The position numbers were made by a program, and so were the translations under genes. Positions 43,435 through 56,729 of a stretch of DNA of 64,000 bases are shown in pieces. The stretch covers positions 248,001 to 312,000 of the forward strand of contig JBDOQK010000042.1 in the NCBI GenBank assembly GCA_040437565.1. The letters are read 5' to 3'. The notes under the pieces were generated by a model. That model saw nothing but the letters and a program-made list of their open reading frames with translations. It was not told the origin of the DNA and ran no database searches. Position 1 is the stretch's first letter. Every line of letters begins with the position of its first letter. The stretch is from Albugo candida (Eukaryota > Oomycota > Peronosporomycetes > Albuginales).

Positions 43435-46400
43435 TAGTGTGACTTTTCAGCGAACGCTTATTGAGGCTATTTACAATCCTGCGCTTTTGAGGTGCAGTGA
43501 GCAAGAAAAGAACTTCAATTACCAATATGCTACAAACTGCGCCATGGGGAAATTCCAGAGCTGACTCCTGTTGGACGATATGTCAAAGAATCCGAGTTGT
43601 TTGACTTTCAGAGGTGTCAGCCACGTCGACGTACTAAAAACGTGGAAAACGAAGACTCCTTTCTGTGCATTGATTGCCTGTGATTTCAATTGAAAGAAAG
43701 CGCGCCGGAAACCTGTTCAGGCACATTTTTAGCCTATCATTGGATCTCTCTTTTACATTGAATGCATCAAAGTGCAACGATACTGCTGTCGTCGTCGTAC
43801 TTAAGACATGAGATACTGAACTTTCTCCAACCATACGAAATGATTGTGATTTCGCACTTTGTGCCCTTCCGCCCTCCTGCGGCCATTACTCAGCACGAGG
43901 GCCATCCATAACGGCGCTGATGCTTTATCTGACTCACGACTCCTTTATATTTACTTTCCACTCGTTCTGATCAACCATTATGCTCAAAAAGTTACTTGCT
44001 TTGCACTTTTCTCACAACATCCGCACGCGAAATGAGGACAACCAATGACCATTTTCTCTTGGCTTCGTAGTATAAGGCTCATTACAAGTAACGTCATTAT
44101 TGGCTATACAATTTCTACGGTAAAATGATCGTATGCTTTTGAAAACGAAGGACGTTAATGAACAGCCAAAAACGTTCGTCTTCATCCAGGAGCAGAGTTT
44201 CCTGCTTGTCGTTTATTTAGCATTACAACCCATGGAGTAAGAGGAAAACATGTGGCGTCTTGAAGGCTTCCTTCCGCAAGTTGGTCGAAGAATTGCAATT
44301 GTATTCGATTAGAAGATAATAAGTGGTTACGATACCTTCCTGGCTATGTAGGCGACGAACCCAGGAAGACGTCGTAATGCCGAGAGAGACATTGAGTGAT
44401 CAGACGACTACTTAATAGAGCTAAAAGCCCCAGAGCTCACACGTACGGGTCGCACAACTGAAATAAATGACACAGTCGACTTCGGACAAGCAACAATGCA
44501 AAGACGAATTTTACATATCGCTTTCTGATCAGAGAGTTAATGCGAAAAATATGAAATTGAATTTTTGAAGCGTACTATCTACGAAAGTTCTCGTGTCTTC
44601 ATTCATGACCGCTACTTATATAGTCTCTGACGTTGAGCATTATCTGTCCGTAATACTGGCAACGTCAAGTAAATCGAGCAACATCCTTATGAATGTCTTA
44701 TATCAAAAAAAAGTATTCCATTTGCATGTCTATATCGGTGGAATTGCACTGATATGCCGTTTGTATCAAATCAGCTACCGTTACGAGCCTATCAACGCAA
44801 ACGTGTAATTGACATGCGTATCATTTAAAATGCCTCGCTTCCTCAACGTGCTGTGGTCCAATCGATCGCAAGGTTTCCAATTCGTAACAGCTCGTCAAGT
44901 GGTTGTAAAGACGATTAGCTAATTTGGAATTACAAAGTTGAGGAGATGACAGAAATCGAGAACTGGCGGTGGAAGGCTCTCAGGTACTTGCCTCTTACTT
45001 ATGTAAAAGATATCACGATTCCATCAAGGATGAACGACGACATTAGTCGAGACATAGAGATATGTTATATGACAGAACTTTCCCCGGTTGAGTGCTAAGC
45101 ATGATAAGTCACATCAGCCGCTGTGTGCAGAGATCAGAATAGATGATCCGGCCATATTCGAGTCTCATGGAGCCTCTTCTCGAACGCAATCTAGATTGTA
45201 AAGAACTCGTAAGCCCCGGTCCGACCAATGCAAGATCCGATAGATGGACGTTCTTGAGTACTTGCGACTTTAAGAAGAGTACATATTTTGTGATCCCAAC
45301 CTAATCGGGGAAAGACGAGTACCATGATGTAAGATACAGCTTAGTGCACGATACTCACTAGAGCAAAGAATTAGACATATGGCATTTGGTTCTTTCGGCA
45401 ACTCAAAGCTGGTAAGGATTCCAACGCTCCAAAGTCGCCTCTTTTACAAAGCATAAGAGCTTCCGCTATTGAGTGAAGCAATTGTGTGTTCGTCGCAGCT
45501 CACACCGTTGGGTACAACTACAGGTTGCATGCAGCAATGTAACGAACTAAGGATTAAGTGTAATGAAGCTGCCAACATGCACGAATGAAAAGATTTAGAA
45601 CGATTATATACGGGTGTGTCCGAGAAGAGGTGGGACTTCTGGACAGGAGCGTGTCAGTCTGAATGATAATTACATGGTAAGAAGCAGCAAGCAATTACAG
45701 TAGAGGAAGTGTGTAATGTGAGAAACTTTCGCTATCAGGCTACGGTTGCCGAATTGTATCTGTGGGAATGGTAAACACGTTAAGAAGATGGAAGCACCCC
45801 TAAAGTGAACAAGGTACTTAGTTTGCTGTTGTGGATGAAATAAAAAGTATACTGCTTTAATAGCGCACCTCGGCTAAAGTGGCAAACACTGTTGAGCTAA
45901 GATCTCTTTATTTCTACGTTCTTATAAAAAATCTCAGCCAAGTCGCTCATTACTTCAATGGTATAGTTGCTTGAGGCTGTTCGATGAAAGCGTCAGGTTT
46001 GTAAACTGTCGTTCGACCTTCGCGTCTTCCTACGACAGATACTTCCAATTCACTGCAAAAGTACCAGCGAATACTTTCATCAATCGTGGGATATTGCGGT
46101 GAAATGTCAAGAACCATCAACGAAGAGTCAACAATTAAGCGGTGGTTCGTGTCATTGTTTTTTGCTGCATTCACAGGCATTCGCGAAGAAGTAAATGTGG
46201 ATTTAGTTTTTGATATCACAGCTTCTCAGGTGGCACAGAAACGAAGTAACAATTCGCTTTACATTTACCGAACAGTATTCGACATCTATTCATATGGACA
46301 CAATCGCGCTTACCAGGCTTCAATCGAGGCTATGGAAACAGAAGACATGTGAATCCAACGAATTGCGCTACGCGGCGCAATCGAAAACGAATGAAACATT

Positions 46401-48300
46401 ATTGAACACGGGTACCTGAAATTTTTGAGAAAGAGGTCGGCGGACTAATAAGAGATGCGATTCAGGCAGTCTCTCTCATCCATAAAGCTTGTGTCAGATT
46501 ATTTGTTGAAGTTGCTTCAACTGTCCAAAGGAACAAGACTATCAACATTATCCAAACAGGAAGATAGAAAATATCAACTAGCTTTGTATTGGTCTTTTAC
46601 TCCAAGTACATGCGAAATGCGCTGCAAATGGTCTGTAATTGTGGAAGAAAGTCCAATGTCATTATCGGTTGCCAAAATGGCTTACGATACAGCCCGCATG
46701 GACTTCAATTTTTTTTGCACGCTCGTAAAGAATGCATATAGCCTTTCACGTCTCGCGGGTGGCTGCTCGTTGCATCGATTATTTGATTTCCAGCGTGCAT
46801 CGTTTGCATGTGATCTCTTAGAAGCTCCTGCAATGACCCTTTCGATGATACCGAGATGAAATGCTCAAATTGAAGACAAATGTACTACTCACTTAATGCA
46901 CCTGTTCTTGTTGAAGTATGAGACTTCCTTCACGAACGTTGCTTTTTGGAAGCCGACACTATCATCCATTCATAAGTATGGCTTTCATGGAAAGCATTAT
47001 GAAATCAGTCTGTGCATTTATTTGATTATTTCTCTCTCACAAGGGATACAGATCACAAAAGGTGAGTTATAAGTGGCGTGATATATTCCTTAAGTAATTA
47101 GGAGAAAAGAATAATCTTAAAGTTGGCAGCTAAAAGGAACAGATTGAAAGCGCTTTTGATATTGTAAAGTCAAAACGGGTGTAAAATGACGTTTTTTGCC
47201 ACAAACGAGATGCAGAATCCGGCCAGCGTCAATCAAAGCAGATCATGGAGACATCAAGCTCTCGATCGCTTGAAGCTAGCACGTGATTTACTGCAAACAG
47301 CCTTACCGAAGCGTAGCTTTAGATCAATGTTTCTGCTTTAAAGGCAAAGTATTTTGGCCAAAGAGCAAATGATTACAAGCCACTAAAGTGCGCACGAGTA
47401 CGAGCACACATCACAGATGCTGTCCATCATCCATACGGAAGTGTTTCGACGCCCATACTTATAAAAGTATGAAAACTGAAGATGGAAGTTGAATCGGAGT
47501 CGTAACATTATATCATCAGAAAGCACATAATGGAAAACCTGCTGTATTGCAAACGTGGACGATCGTGTAGGCGACAACGAGCACGTTCAGGCTGCATTCG
47601 TGCAGCCTCGTTCCCAAGTATCAACGTGATGAACATAAGGATTCCGTCATTGATATTATAACTACAGAATAGAATCGCCTAAGAATGCTGCCAACCTTTT
47701 CTCCCATTCTAATCATTTTTCAAGGTAAATACGATTGTAAGCGTACTTGAATGTTAGTAGCACGTTGAAGACCTCAAACTCATTGACCACTATCAGAGAG
47801 AGTGTCAAGGTATCTTCAACGTGAAGGATATCGTAGAAAGGTTTCAGCTCTATTACGTGAAGGTGAATTAGTATTCGTTAAGACACATGTCGAAGCGTAC
47901 ACGAGTTTCCTAATAGGGCAAAAGTCTTATGAATTACTATGATCACAATCATTTCAATCACAGGTTCGACGCTCGGAAGAATCACTTTGTTAACAAGCCA
48001 CGTCAAGTAGTAAACGGCCATTTCAGAATACAAGTTTGATGGAGTTGGATAGCTGAAGATCGTTATCGTAATGAGGCTCACTACCTGATTGATTCTCAGA
48101 CTAATCTGTTGCATGCATGCTCGCTGAGTCAATGAGGCTCAACTATGAATTCTGAATGATCGACTTGCTGTCATAACAAGCACAATAGAATAGACAGAGA
48201 GCAGGCTCCTACTCAGACAAACTGCAAGATTATGAATTTTATTCGGATTTCGGATGTGTCCAAATCCATTGGCGTATTTCCTGTGCACAAAATCGATCGC
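43435..48300. other. gene-poor stretch, no assigned gene
   Basis: Nearly 5 kb without a recognisable domain. The most gene-like frame is 46455-46859 (+, 134 codons, starting MRFRQSLSSIKLVSDYLLKL); 46086-46352 (+) and 45950-46219 (-) overlap on opposite strands just before it. No RNA gene, tandem array or paired terminal repeat was found. It may be decayed coding or transposon DNA, but I cannot name a family. Confidence 0.4.
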
Positions 48301-49201
48301 TTACTTTAGTTTTTCCTGCTTCCAGAGGTTCAATCAGCCTTAGAAAAGAAATTGGATATTCAATAAGAGTTGTTCATTATCAAAAGGCACTTACTCGTTC
48401 AATTCCTCCATCAGATTCCCAGTTTGCTTTTCTAGTGGATTTAGAAGGATACAGAAAAATCAAAGAAACTTGGACAATGCCCATTGATAAAGCAATAATG
48501 TTCGGGACAATGATCAATGGGTCCTTGAGAATGCTTCCGTACAATGTCCATACGCTCCCAGAAATAAGATTCATGACAGACATGCCGAATGGAAGGCAAG
48601 ATGCGTCTTTACGCTTCAGTATATCACGAATTTGCATCAATGGAGAAGACGATGTTAGTATAGAAAGAATGAGACTTGGAACACCGATAATCCATTGTGC
48701 GTCTTCAGGCTCCCGTGGCAAGGCATTTACTGCCAGTAGTAAAATGCCGAAGCAAGCAATCCCCAGCATTCGACGCGGACGGGTCTAGAAAGCGAATATA
48801 ATAACTAGTGACCTGCAACCATTCAGAGAAATACCTTTTGTTTGGAATGTTTGTAATATATGTACACATAATAAGCGCCCAAAGAAGAGCTTAATGCGGC
48901 AGTCAGAGCGATTATATGATTCCAAGTGGCATATGCATACAAAAGCGTAATGACATTTTGTATGAAAAAGAAGAAAAACGGAGCAAATGGATATTGCAAC
49001 GTGCTTTTGGCACGCTGAATGGATCGTGTCGTCGTCCTATAAAACGCGATTGAATGGTTACAATATAAAAGGGAAGCGACCAGCGTACATAGGTGATATT
49101 GCGAAAATAAGACTTGATCCTGCAGCAATGACTGGTATTGATTTCGTCATCAAAAGCGTCGACACAAGAAACATATTCTCCATAGATTGCCAAGTGCTCA
49201 T
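48301..49201 (-). CDS. SWEET (MtN3/saliva) sugar transporter
   Basis: Minus-strand exons 49201-49089, 49036-48835 and 48784-48395, plus a tiny last exon. This is either 48338-48330 (adding Ala-Asp) or 48315-48301 (adding EKLK), giving about 237-239 residues, the usual size for a seven-span SWEET. The N-terminal triple-helix bundle includes VIAAGSSLIFAISPM, STLQYPFAPFFFFFIQN and SSSLGAYYVYIYYKHSKQK. The C-terminal bundle includes IGVPSLILSILTSSSPLMQI, KRKDASCLPFGMSVMNLISG, and SVWTLYGSILKDPLIIVPN. These are the two MtN3 repeats with the conserved SP(L/M) motifs. SWEETs let sugars move down their gradient across membranes. In a plant parasite this could serve uptake of host sugar, but the direction is inference. 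Confidence 0.88.
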
Positions 49202-50803
49202 TTTTGTGCGGTCGAATATATACCGTTTGTACCGAGTGTAATACCAGTATTTTGCACTCCTGTTTAGTTGGCAGCAACATACATTTAGGCTTCGTCTATT
49301 GTAATGTATAATTGACGCTATTGTCTCCATTTGCTGACATGTCTATTCTTAAAAGGCTGACACAGCAGAAAGAATGTATGTATGTACTCTTTTGAGAAAT
49401 CTATGTACTTGTTCAGCTGTGTGCCCAGTCAGATTGATAAAGTAAGCGTCCTATCAGAGTACGATACTTGGAATAATCAATCATTAGTATTTATTCATCC
49501 TTGTCGATACCTTTTCAGTTTCCAACATTGCCAGAAAGCAAGTTAGTGCGATTTGCCGATATCTTGGCCTCTCCCGCAAGTCTTCGACTCTAGCGAACGA
49601 TAGTTCATTCTTCGGTTACTTTTTTGAAAGCTGACAAGCTTATGTAAGCCCTATTGTTATGTGATAACCTCTGCTGACGATTCTTGCCGGTATGTCTAGC
49701 ACATCTGTTGGCATACGTTAGTTCTGTCGTAAGGAATCGCAAAGTCGAATTCCGAGCAAAAAGTGCACATCAATGGCGCGCTTAACTTACGGTAAGCCGA
49801 AGAGCATTGATATTGAATCCTCAGATCACAAGTTGCCCTTTTAATCAACTATCGCTATCTCAAGTGCCCACGAAGATGGGGAACAGTCGCAACTTGACAT
49901 ATATTGAATTGAGAGCATCTGGCTTACTTCCAAAAGTATGTTTATTTGCACATCGTTCGCTGTCGCAAAAGACCTCACGAAATTCCTCAGCACCATGAAA
50001 GAGAAATGTTACCTCAATGCCGAATTCGTGNNNNNNNNNNNNNNNNNNNNNNNNNNNNNNNNNNNNNNNNNNNNNNNNNNNNNNNNNNNNNNNNNNNNNN
50101 NNNNNNNNNNNNNNNNNNNNNNNNNNNNNNGTCTAGCACATCTGTTGGCATACGTTAGTTCTGTCGTAAGGAATCGCAAAGTCGAATTCCGAGCAAAAAG
50201 TGCACATCAATGGCGCGCTTAACTTACGGTAAGCCGAAGAGCATTGATATTGAATCCTCAGATCACAAGTTGCCCTTTTAATCAACTATCGCTATCTCAA
50301 GTGCCCACGAAGATGGGGAACAGTCGCAACTTGACATATATTGAATTGAGAGCATCTGGCTTACTTCCAAAAGTATGTTTATTTGCACATCGTTCGCTGT
50401 AGCAAAAGACCTCACGAAATTCCTCAGCACCATGAAAGAGAAATGTTACCTCAATGCCGAATTCGTGTGAATAATTGCCCCCTTGCTGAGCTGTTTTTGG
50501 ACCCACGATCATGGCCATGGTGGGGCATCACGCTCAGTGTAGAGAGTTGTGATCAAGACGTATCTGACAAGAGATCGTGGATACGTTGAAAGCGCAGCCC
50601 CGACTTATGGTTTATATTCTATTTATTAAAAAGTCTGTATCCACCAAATTGGCCCCTCACTATTTCTCTCGCGTCACAATGTATTCACAATATTTTGATT
50701 GAATGCGTGTGATATATACCAGTGTGCATTCTTTCACTCTTTACACTTTAGTAGAGTGGGATCATCAAGCGCGCCAGTTTTTGTAAGTGAGATATATTTG
50801 CGA
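49202..50803. other. intergenic with duplicated block and gap
   Basis: No supported gene. Short frames inside the duplicated blocks have no recognised domain. It includes the gap 50031-50130 and its flanking repeat, and an A/T-rich stretch before the EXS gene end. Confidence 0.45.
49694..50467. repeat. 337-bp direct repeat flanking a 100-N gap, one mismatch
   Basis: 49694-50030 and 50131-50467 flank the gap 50031-50130. By eye they differ once (ctgtcgcaaaag against ctgtagcaaaag). A single difference fits two haplotypes or a sequencing error in contig ends that otherwise overlap. Confidence 0.85.
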
Positions 50804-52415
50804 CTAAAAGAGGGCTTCCGATGATTGATTAGAGCAAGCGCTCCCAACAAGTTCAGATCTATCAGAACGGACAGGACTGACTTTTGGAGATTGCATTGAA
50901 CGCTTCGAGTGCCTTCTTGTGTCTGCGTGACCGATGCTGCCAGAAAATGTTTTCAAGTCATTGGTATCATGACGACGAAGTAGTATCCGATCAACAATGT
51001 GCTGTAACTTCAAAGTGTCTTCAATACTACTTGGATTCGTACTATCTAGTTTGATGCTTTCGTATTCAATGCGCACACAGTTCCATACACATCTCCGTAC
51101 AACTTCGGCAATCTGAACAAGTAACTTGTAGTTGAACCCGTAAGAACGCCAATCCCACCACTTTGTGACCCATAAGATGCGAAGACTAAAGTCAAAAAGT
51201 ATAATGACATAATACACCCAATACGGACGATATAGTAAGTGATGGCGTAAGAATCGTTGCGAGGAAGGAGCTTTTGGATGTCCCAATCCCCAATCCATCA
51301 TAACATCCCACAAAAATGAGTAGACTGAATTGAACACTGCACAGCACATGAAGAACGGATTTTTGTTCAGCTCTGCATATCCCATTCTTGTGATCTGTGG
51401 ATACGCCCCAACTGTAATGACCAGAATGCTTGAGCCGTATTTACATGCGTTTAAAAGATGCAAGAACCGATCATTTACTGAAAACGTACGTTGGAAAGCT
51501 GTAAGACATTGCATTGCACGGATGCTAAATACACAGTATACGAATACATACATCAATCACGACGACAACAAATGAACAAAGTGATAAAGTGAATTACATG
51601 TATGGAAGCGTTGCCACGAAATATGGTAATAGAAACTGTTTGAGTTTATCTTCATAAGCGCGACTCCATTCTAATTGGTTCTGATTCTGGTTTTCCGCGC
51701 TGATTATGATCGGATAATAACATAATAAAAGCGCTCCACAAGCATCTTGTAGGAATTTTGATAGTGAGGTGAGCGCATCAGCGATGAAAACTTGACTAAA
51801 GTTCGGCAAAGCATATGTCCCGTACTCTGTTTTTGATAAAGAGAATGGCCACACACACTCGTACAAGTTTCTAATAAAGTATCGACGATTGTTCCGCTGC
51901 CATACGTCCCAAGGCCAGCACAATAGGATCAAAAGGGTGGCACAATAGAGCACGAGAACTCTTTCCATCCGATAGACAGCATACACCTTTTGATTATACA
52001 CTTCGAATATGTAGAGGATAAACTGAATGCAAAATAGAGTTGCACTCAGTTTGAGCAAACTCGCTGTTGTAGGAATTCGATTTTGCTGCATACCGAAAAT
52101 CCGTTCAAAAGGAATTTTGTGTTTTCGAAGTATGTGAATATTGACGGCGATTCCGAGGATAAACAGATTTAGAGCGAACGGTCCACACATGAAATACCAA
52201 GTATGGTTGGGTCCGCGTTGCGCGACACTGGATGCTGTAGATGCATACAACGTACCGTTTGCAGAGTGATTAAGAAGAGGTACTGCATTATGAGATTGAA
52301 TTGGTTCACTCATATTATTGCTTTGCAAATTTTTATTGCGACCGGTTTTATACCGTCGATTAAGTAAGAATCTTGCCACAATGAAGATGTGCTGCCTGCG
52401 GTATATTGTTCGCAT
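50804..52415 (-). CDS. EXS-domain membrane protein (XPR1/Erd1-like)
   Basis: Two exons (52415-51598 and 51524-50804, intron 51599-51523 with gtaatt...tttag, phase 2) give 512 residues; a second ATG at 52313 would give 478. Several membrane spans come first (WYFMCGPFALNLFILGIAVN, LLKLSATLFCIQFILYIFEV). EXS-type features follow: ERIFGMQQN, NFSQVFIADALTSLSKFLQD, LPYFVATLPYIIRAMQCLTA, NSVYSFLWDVMMDWGLG, and RPYWVYYVIILFDFSLRILW. There is no N-terminal SPX domain, so it is closer to the yeast Erd1 type than to full XPR1 exporters. EXS proteins work in phosphate export or Golgi phosphate recycling. The C-terminal 90 residues are Ser/Arg-rich and probably cytosolic. Confidence 0.87.
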
Positions 52416-53065
52416 GCTCAAACCACGAATCCAATAGTGCTGCTAGTGCTTGGTCGATGATGACTTTCATGACAAAACATGTGATCAACTACTGTTATGT
52501 AGCTTTAAAGGGAAGGAGTAACACTAGCATATGTACACGATCAAGACACATAAACTTTGTGCATTACCACGCTACCATGTTACAAGTCAGACTTCATTCG
52601 AAGATTTACAGTAATGCATCCATGCAATCAGTACGCTTATAGACGCTTTCCTATCCAATGGATTTGAGATGTTGATGCAATACTCATTCAATCGGAAAAT
52701 AGATTTGTGACGCATAACAAACCAGGCTCGGTTAATGCTAGAGTTGGAGCCGTAGCAAATATTCGTTAGTAGCTTTCACACTCAAGACGTAAATATGGAC
52801 ATCTTTCCATCAGGCAACTTTCAACCGTAGTCTCAGTCTCAAATGTGCGAATATCGCTCATCCTTTGCAAACCTCCCGCTTCGTAATGCCTCAAAGACGC
52901 TCCATACACTGTATCTCGAATTCATATCGACGGCTTCTACCTGCTATCATGCTCGTCTCCTTGTATCCGTAAGCTTCCTTCACCACGAAGCTTTATTCCA
53001 GCTTCTCTGACTGCGAGTCCTGGAATTATTGTATAAATAGCACTTGGCGCTTTGACTGTCTTTAA
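52416..53065. other. intergenic between divergent EXS and cNMP genes
   Basis: No gene supported. The stretch probably holds both promoters. A short plus-strand frame (52406-52642) overlaps the EXS start and shows no domain. Confidence 0.45.
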
Positions 53066-56000
53066 ATGTGCACGATGCAACAACCTTCTTTGGTCGATCT
53101 CGCACAAGATGCTCCTGTTTTTCGTGATTCCAATATTGGATTTAAAGAGAGGGATTGTAGCGAGCAGCAGCCATCTCGGCCATCTTTCAGAGACCTTTTA
53201 CAATCTCGTACTCTGAAAGACATGGTGAATCAAGCCATGGTCGTAAAACGATGGAAGGAACATGGAATGAATCAAGATCAACAAGCTTTAGACGTCATTT
53301 CCGATGCTCGGGTCAATTCAGAGAACGTGAATTCAATGAAGCCGGGTCTAATCAGATTCGAGTCTCAGCTGCATTCCAAAATGCCTTCTATCGAAGAATC
53401 CTGCCGCCAAGCACTCGAGAAGGCACCGAATCTACGCACACCTCTGGAAGTACAAGGAATTCAGGCATGGATGCTGACTAGTGGCTTCAAAGAAACGAAA
53501 GAATTGCAGAGTTTTTCACAGGAAGAGTTGGAGAAGCTGTGTAGCTTTGTCACACTTGCTCAATATCCGATTCATCACACACTCTACCGTNNNNNNNNNN
53601 NNNNNNNNNNNNNNNNNNNNNNNNNNNNNNNNNNNNNNNNNNNNNNNNNNNNNNNNNNNNNNNNNNNNNNNNNNNNNNNNNNNNNNNNNNGAAGAATCCT
53701 GCCGCCAAGCACTCGAGAAGGCACCGAATCTACGCACACCTCTGGAAGTACAAGGAATTCAGGCATGGATGCTGACTAGTGGCTTCAAAGAAACGAAAGA
53801 ATTGCAGAGTTTTTCACAGGAAGAGTTGGAGAAGCTGTGTAGCTTTGTCACACTTGCTCAATATCCGATTCATCACACACTCTACCGTCAAGGAGATGCT
53901 ATTGATGCGTTCTACTTTGTATTTTCAGGAATTGTACAGCTTCAAGTGAAACAGACTACAGCGTCCGGGGCGGTGACTGTGATCGTCGGAGAGTCTTCGA
54001 AATACGAGATTTTGGGGGAGTGTGGAATTGCTACAGAAGCGCCGCGAAATGAGACTGCGATTGTCAAGACTTTGTGTGAGCTTGTAAAGGTACCCCGAGA
54101 CGCGTACTTGGAGCTGATTGCCAGTCAGAAAGATTTCTCACTGAAGGAAGCCTCTATGACACAGAAAAAGCAAGATGTCGACTTACTCGGACCCTCGTAT
54201 TATCACATTCTCAATATTTTGGCTATTCCCAGAGACCTTCGTGATAAATCCAGTATCAATACGTTGACTTCCTATCTCCAAACACTCCGCTTTTTCCGTC
54301 CCTTATTGACGTCCTTTGTTCGTGAACTATGTGATATCGTAGATGTGCTGAGAGTCGATTCCGGCTGCACTGTGTTTGCCGAAGGCGATACAGGTGACTT
54401 GTTTTATGTGATACTCAACGGCTCGGTCGATATTCTTGTAAATGCTAAAGACATGCGTGGTCAAGTACAACAGAACAAGCTCGTCAATCTGACGGAAGGC
54501 TCGCATTTTGGTGAACTTGCACTTATCACTGGCAACGGCATCCGGTCGGCAACTGTGATCACTAGAGAAAATTGTGTTTTTCTGACTATCTCGGAGAAAG
54601 ATTACAACGCGACATTGCGTCGTATGCAGAATGAGGAATGGCGAGGTCGAGTCGATGTATTACAACGCATTCCGCGTCTACAGACAGAAGCTTGGACTCC
54701 GGAACTACTTCGGGAGATCTCATACGTCTCTCTGGACAAAAGCTTGCGCGTTGGAACTGTTTTATTCCGGCAGGACGAGTTGGCTCAGCATATATACTTT
54801 ATTGTCCGTGGAGAAATGACGATAGAAAAAGAGATTACGGATCCGTTCACGCTTGAAAAACGCGTGATGACCGTCGCTCGGCTACGAAAGTATCACATTA
54901 TCGGCGAGGATGCGTAAGTGCATTGTCTGAGGATTCAATGCGCGCTAAAAGGACGTCTTTGTACTGTAGCGCTACTGGCACACACTTTAATATGCCCACA
55001 TACCGCCAATTCACAGCGACCGCTTCGACTCCGGTCCAAATTTTCGTATTATCGAAATATGACGTCTATCATCGTCTCTCTCGGGTCGTACGAGAAAGTT
55101 TACAAGCGTTATCGCATGAGACCAGAGATGAGATTATGTATGTGGATCGCTTGTACAAAACGGACAAGTGGCGTGCGTACAAAGAAAACACATTGGCAAA
55201 ACATGGGGCTTTAAAAGCGTATCCTTCCGTGCATCGCCATACGACCGGTACCGAACTTGTGGATTGCAATGACTTTCTCCTCGTACCACATGACAGAGAT
55301 GGAACGCGATTGAACGGATCCTTTGTACGAGATCATGTCACTCGATGTAATCCGGAAGCAGCTTCGAGCCCTCGTCGGCAACGCGAGTTGGAATGTGCTA
55401 TACGAAAGGATGAGAAGCAACAGCTTGAAGTCCTCAACGAAGGAAATCCAATGACGTATCTGCCACATTCCTTCAAGAAAATACCGACGTTGCTGATGAA
55501 TGAAAATTTTGTGTTCTCGCAGCCTCTCACCCTGGCAAGTGTCAGCGTAGCTGATAGAAAACGCCATGCAAAAGAAGATTCCGTTCGCACCGCTGGTGAA
55601 GTCGAGCAAGTAAAACCAGCTTCACCAACTGATATCCCAAGAACGGGCGTCACTATAAAGGACAGCACGGATCTCGCATTGTATCTACGGGATCTGGAAA
55701 CTGGAGCAGGCTTTTATCTCACTTCACTGGACAGAATCGCTTATCATCACGAGACCAAAGCGTACAAGATTGGAAGGAACAAAATGGTTTTGATCTCGAA
55801 TGATTCACAACTGCGAGAACAGCAGCAATTTTTGTACAATCAATTATCTCGCGTTAACAGACATGAAGATGTCTCCGCTGAAGAGATCAGAACGCGACAA
55901 AATGTGCTTTACAAACAAACCTCCACAGCCAGTCAAACAAACTCGCATCTTGGAGCGCTAGAACCTCTACATCCAACGCCGATCGACAATGTTCCTTTAG

Positions 56001-56706
56001 AAAACGCGACAGATGAATCGATCGTACCTTTGGTTGTGGTCGCTACGGTGATTGTTTCTTCACAGGATGCACAAACCGCTACAGGTACGACACGCTGGCT
56101 TTGCATCCATCCAAACCTCTCGTCAGAGTTGGAGACAATACAATCAGCCTATTTGAGTCGTTATCGGCGATATGCAGATGCATTAATTTGTGTCCTTCCT
56201 ATAAACCGATGGATCAGGTGGGATGAAATGTATCGCTATTGCGTGCAGATGGAATCAAAATTTGCACGAAAGACCTCGTTGCGGTGTCGAAAGAAGACAC
56301 TGATGTCCCGAATGATTCCTACCGAGAACCATTCTTCTTTAGATCCTCACGCGATCAGGCAGGCCCACAAGCCTCCGCATCCAACGGAATCTGCGGATCT
56401 CCACTCTCTAATCTGCAGACAATTGGGTGTGGATGTGACACAAGTGTCATCTCGAAGCGAGATCTCGACGTACGTGATTCAGTTTGGCTCTCCTCTTCTC
56501 CCTCACCTTTTATTACTAGCGCTCGACCGCATGTATCTCTCGGGCAAAAGATCGATGCACTCCAGGAATATCTGAAGAGTAATCGTCCACAGACAACTAG
56601 TCGAGTCACACTCCGAAGTCTGCAGCAAATGAAGAAATTTGGAGCCATTTTGAAGACACGAATCGCTCGTGTTGCACCGGTCGAAGAGAAAAATGCACTA
56701 TACTAA
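53066..56706 (+). CDS. protein with three cyclic-nucleotide-binding domains
   Basis: About 1084 residues once the gap-flanking repeat is counted once. Coding runs from ATG 53066, across the gap, to 54913, then 54952-56469 and 56520-56706. The last intron (56470-56519, gtacgt...tactag) is clear. Three cNMP-binding barrels follow each other. The first is around YPIHHTLYRQGDAIDAFYFV. The second is around VFAEGDTGDLFYVILNGSVD, with the phosphate-binding cassette HFGELALITGNGIRSATV including its Arg. The third is around VLFRQDELAQHIYFIVRGEM to IIGEDA. The second barrel has the best ligand site. The remaining 550 residues have no recognised domain, and no kinase, channel or GEF domain is present. 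At 54914 the frame meets TAA; a 38-bp intron (gtaagt...aaaag) would bypass it, though the skipped LSEDSMRAKR fits the family better (see findings). Confidence 0.8.
53393..53888. repeat. 198-bp direct repeat flanking a 100-N gap
   Basis: 53393-53590 and 53691-53888 match by eye around the gap 53591-53690. The repeat is coding (EESCRQALEKAPNL to HHTLYR) and should be counted once in the cNMP-binding gene. Confidence 0.87.
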
Positions 56707-56729
56707 ACATTATCGTCCATCTACCTTGT

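Noticed and set aside
46455-46859. 134-codon plus-strand frame as a gene
   Set aside because: Some protein-like character but no recognised family and no neighbouring exons I could support; mentioned only in the gene-poor block.
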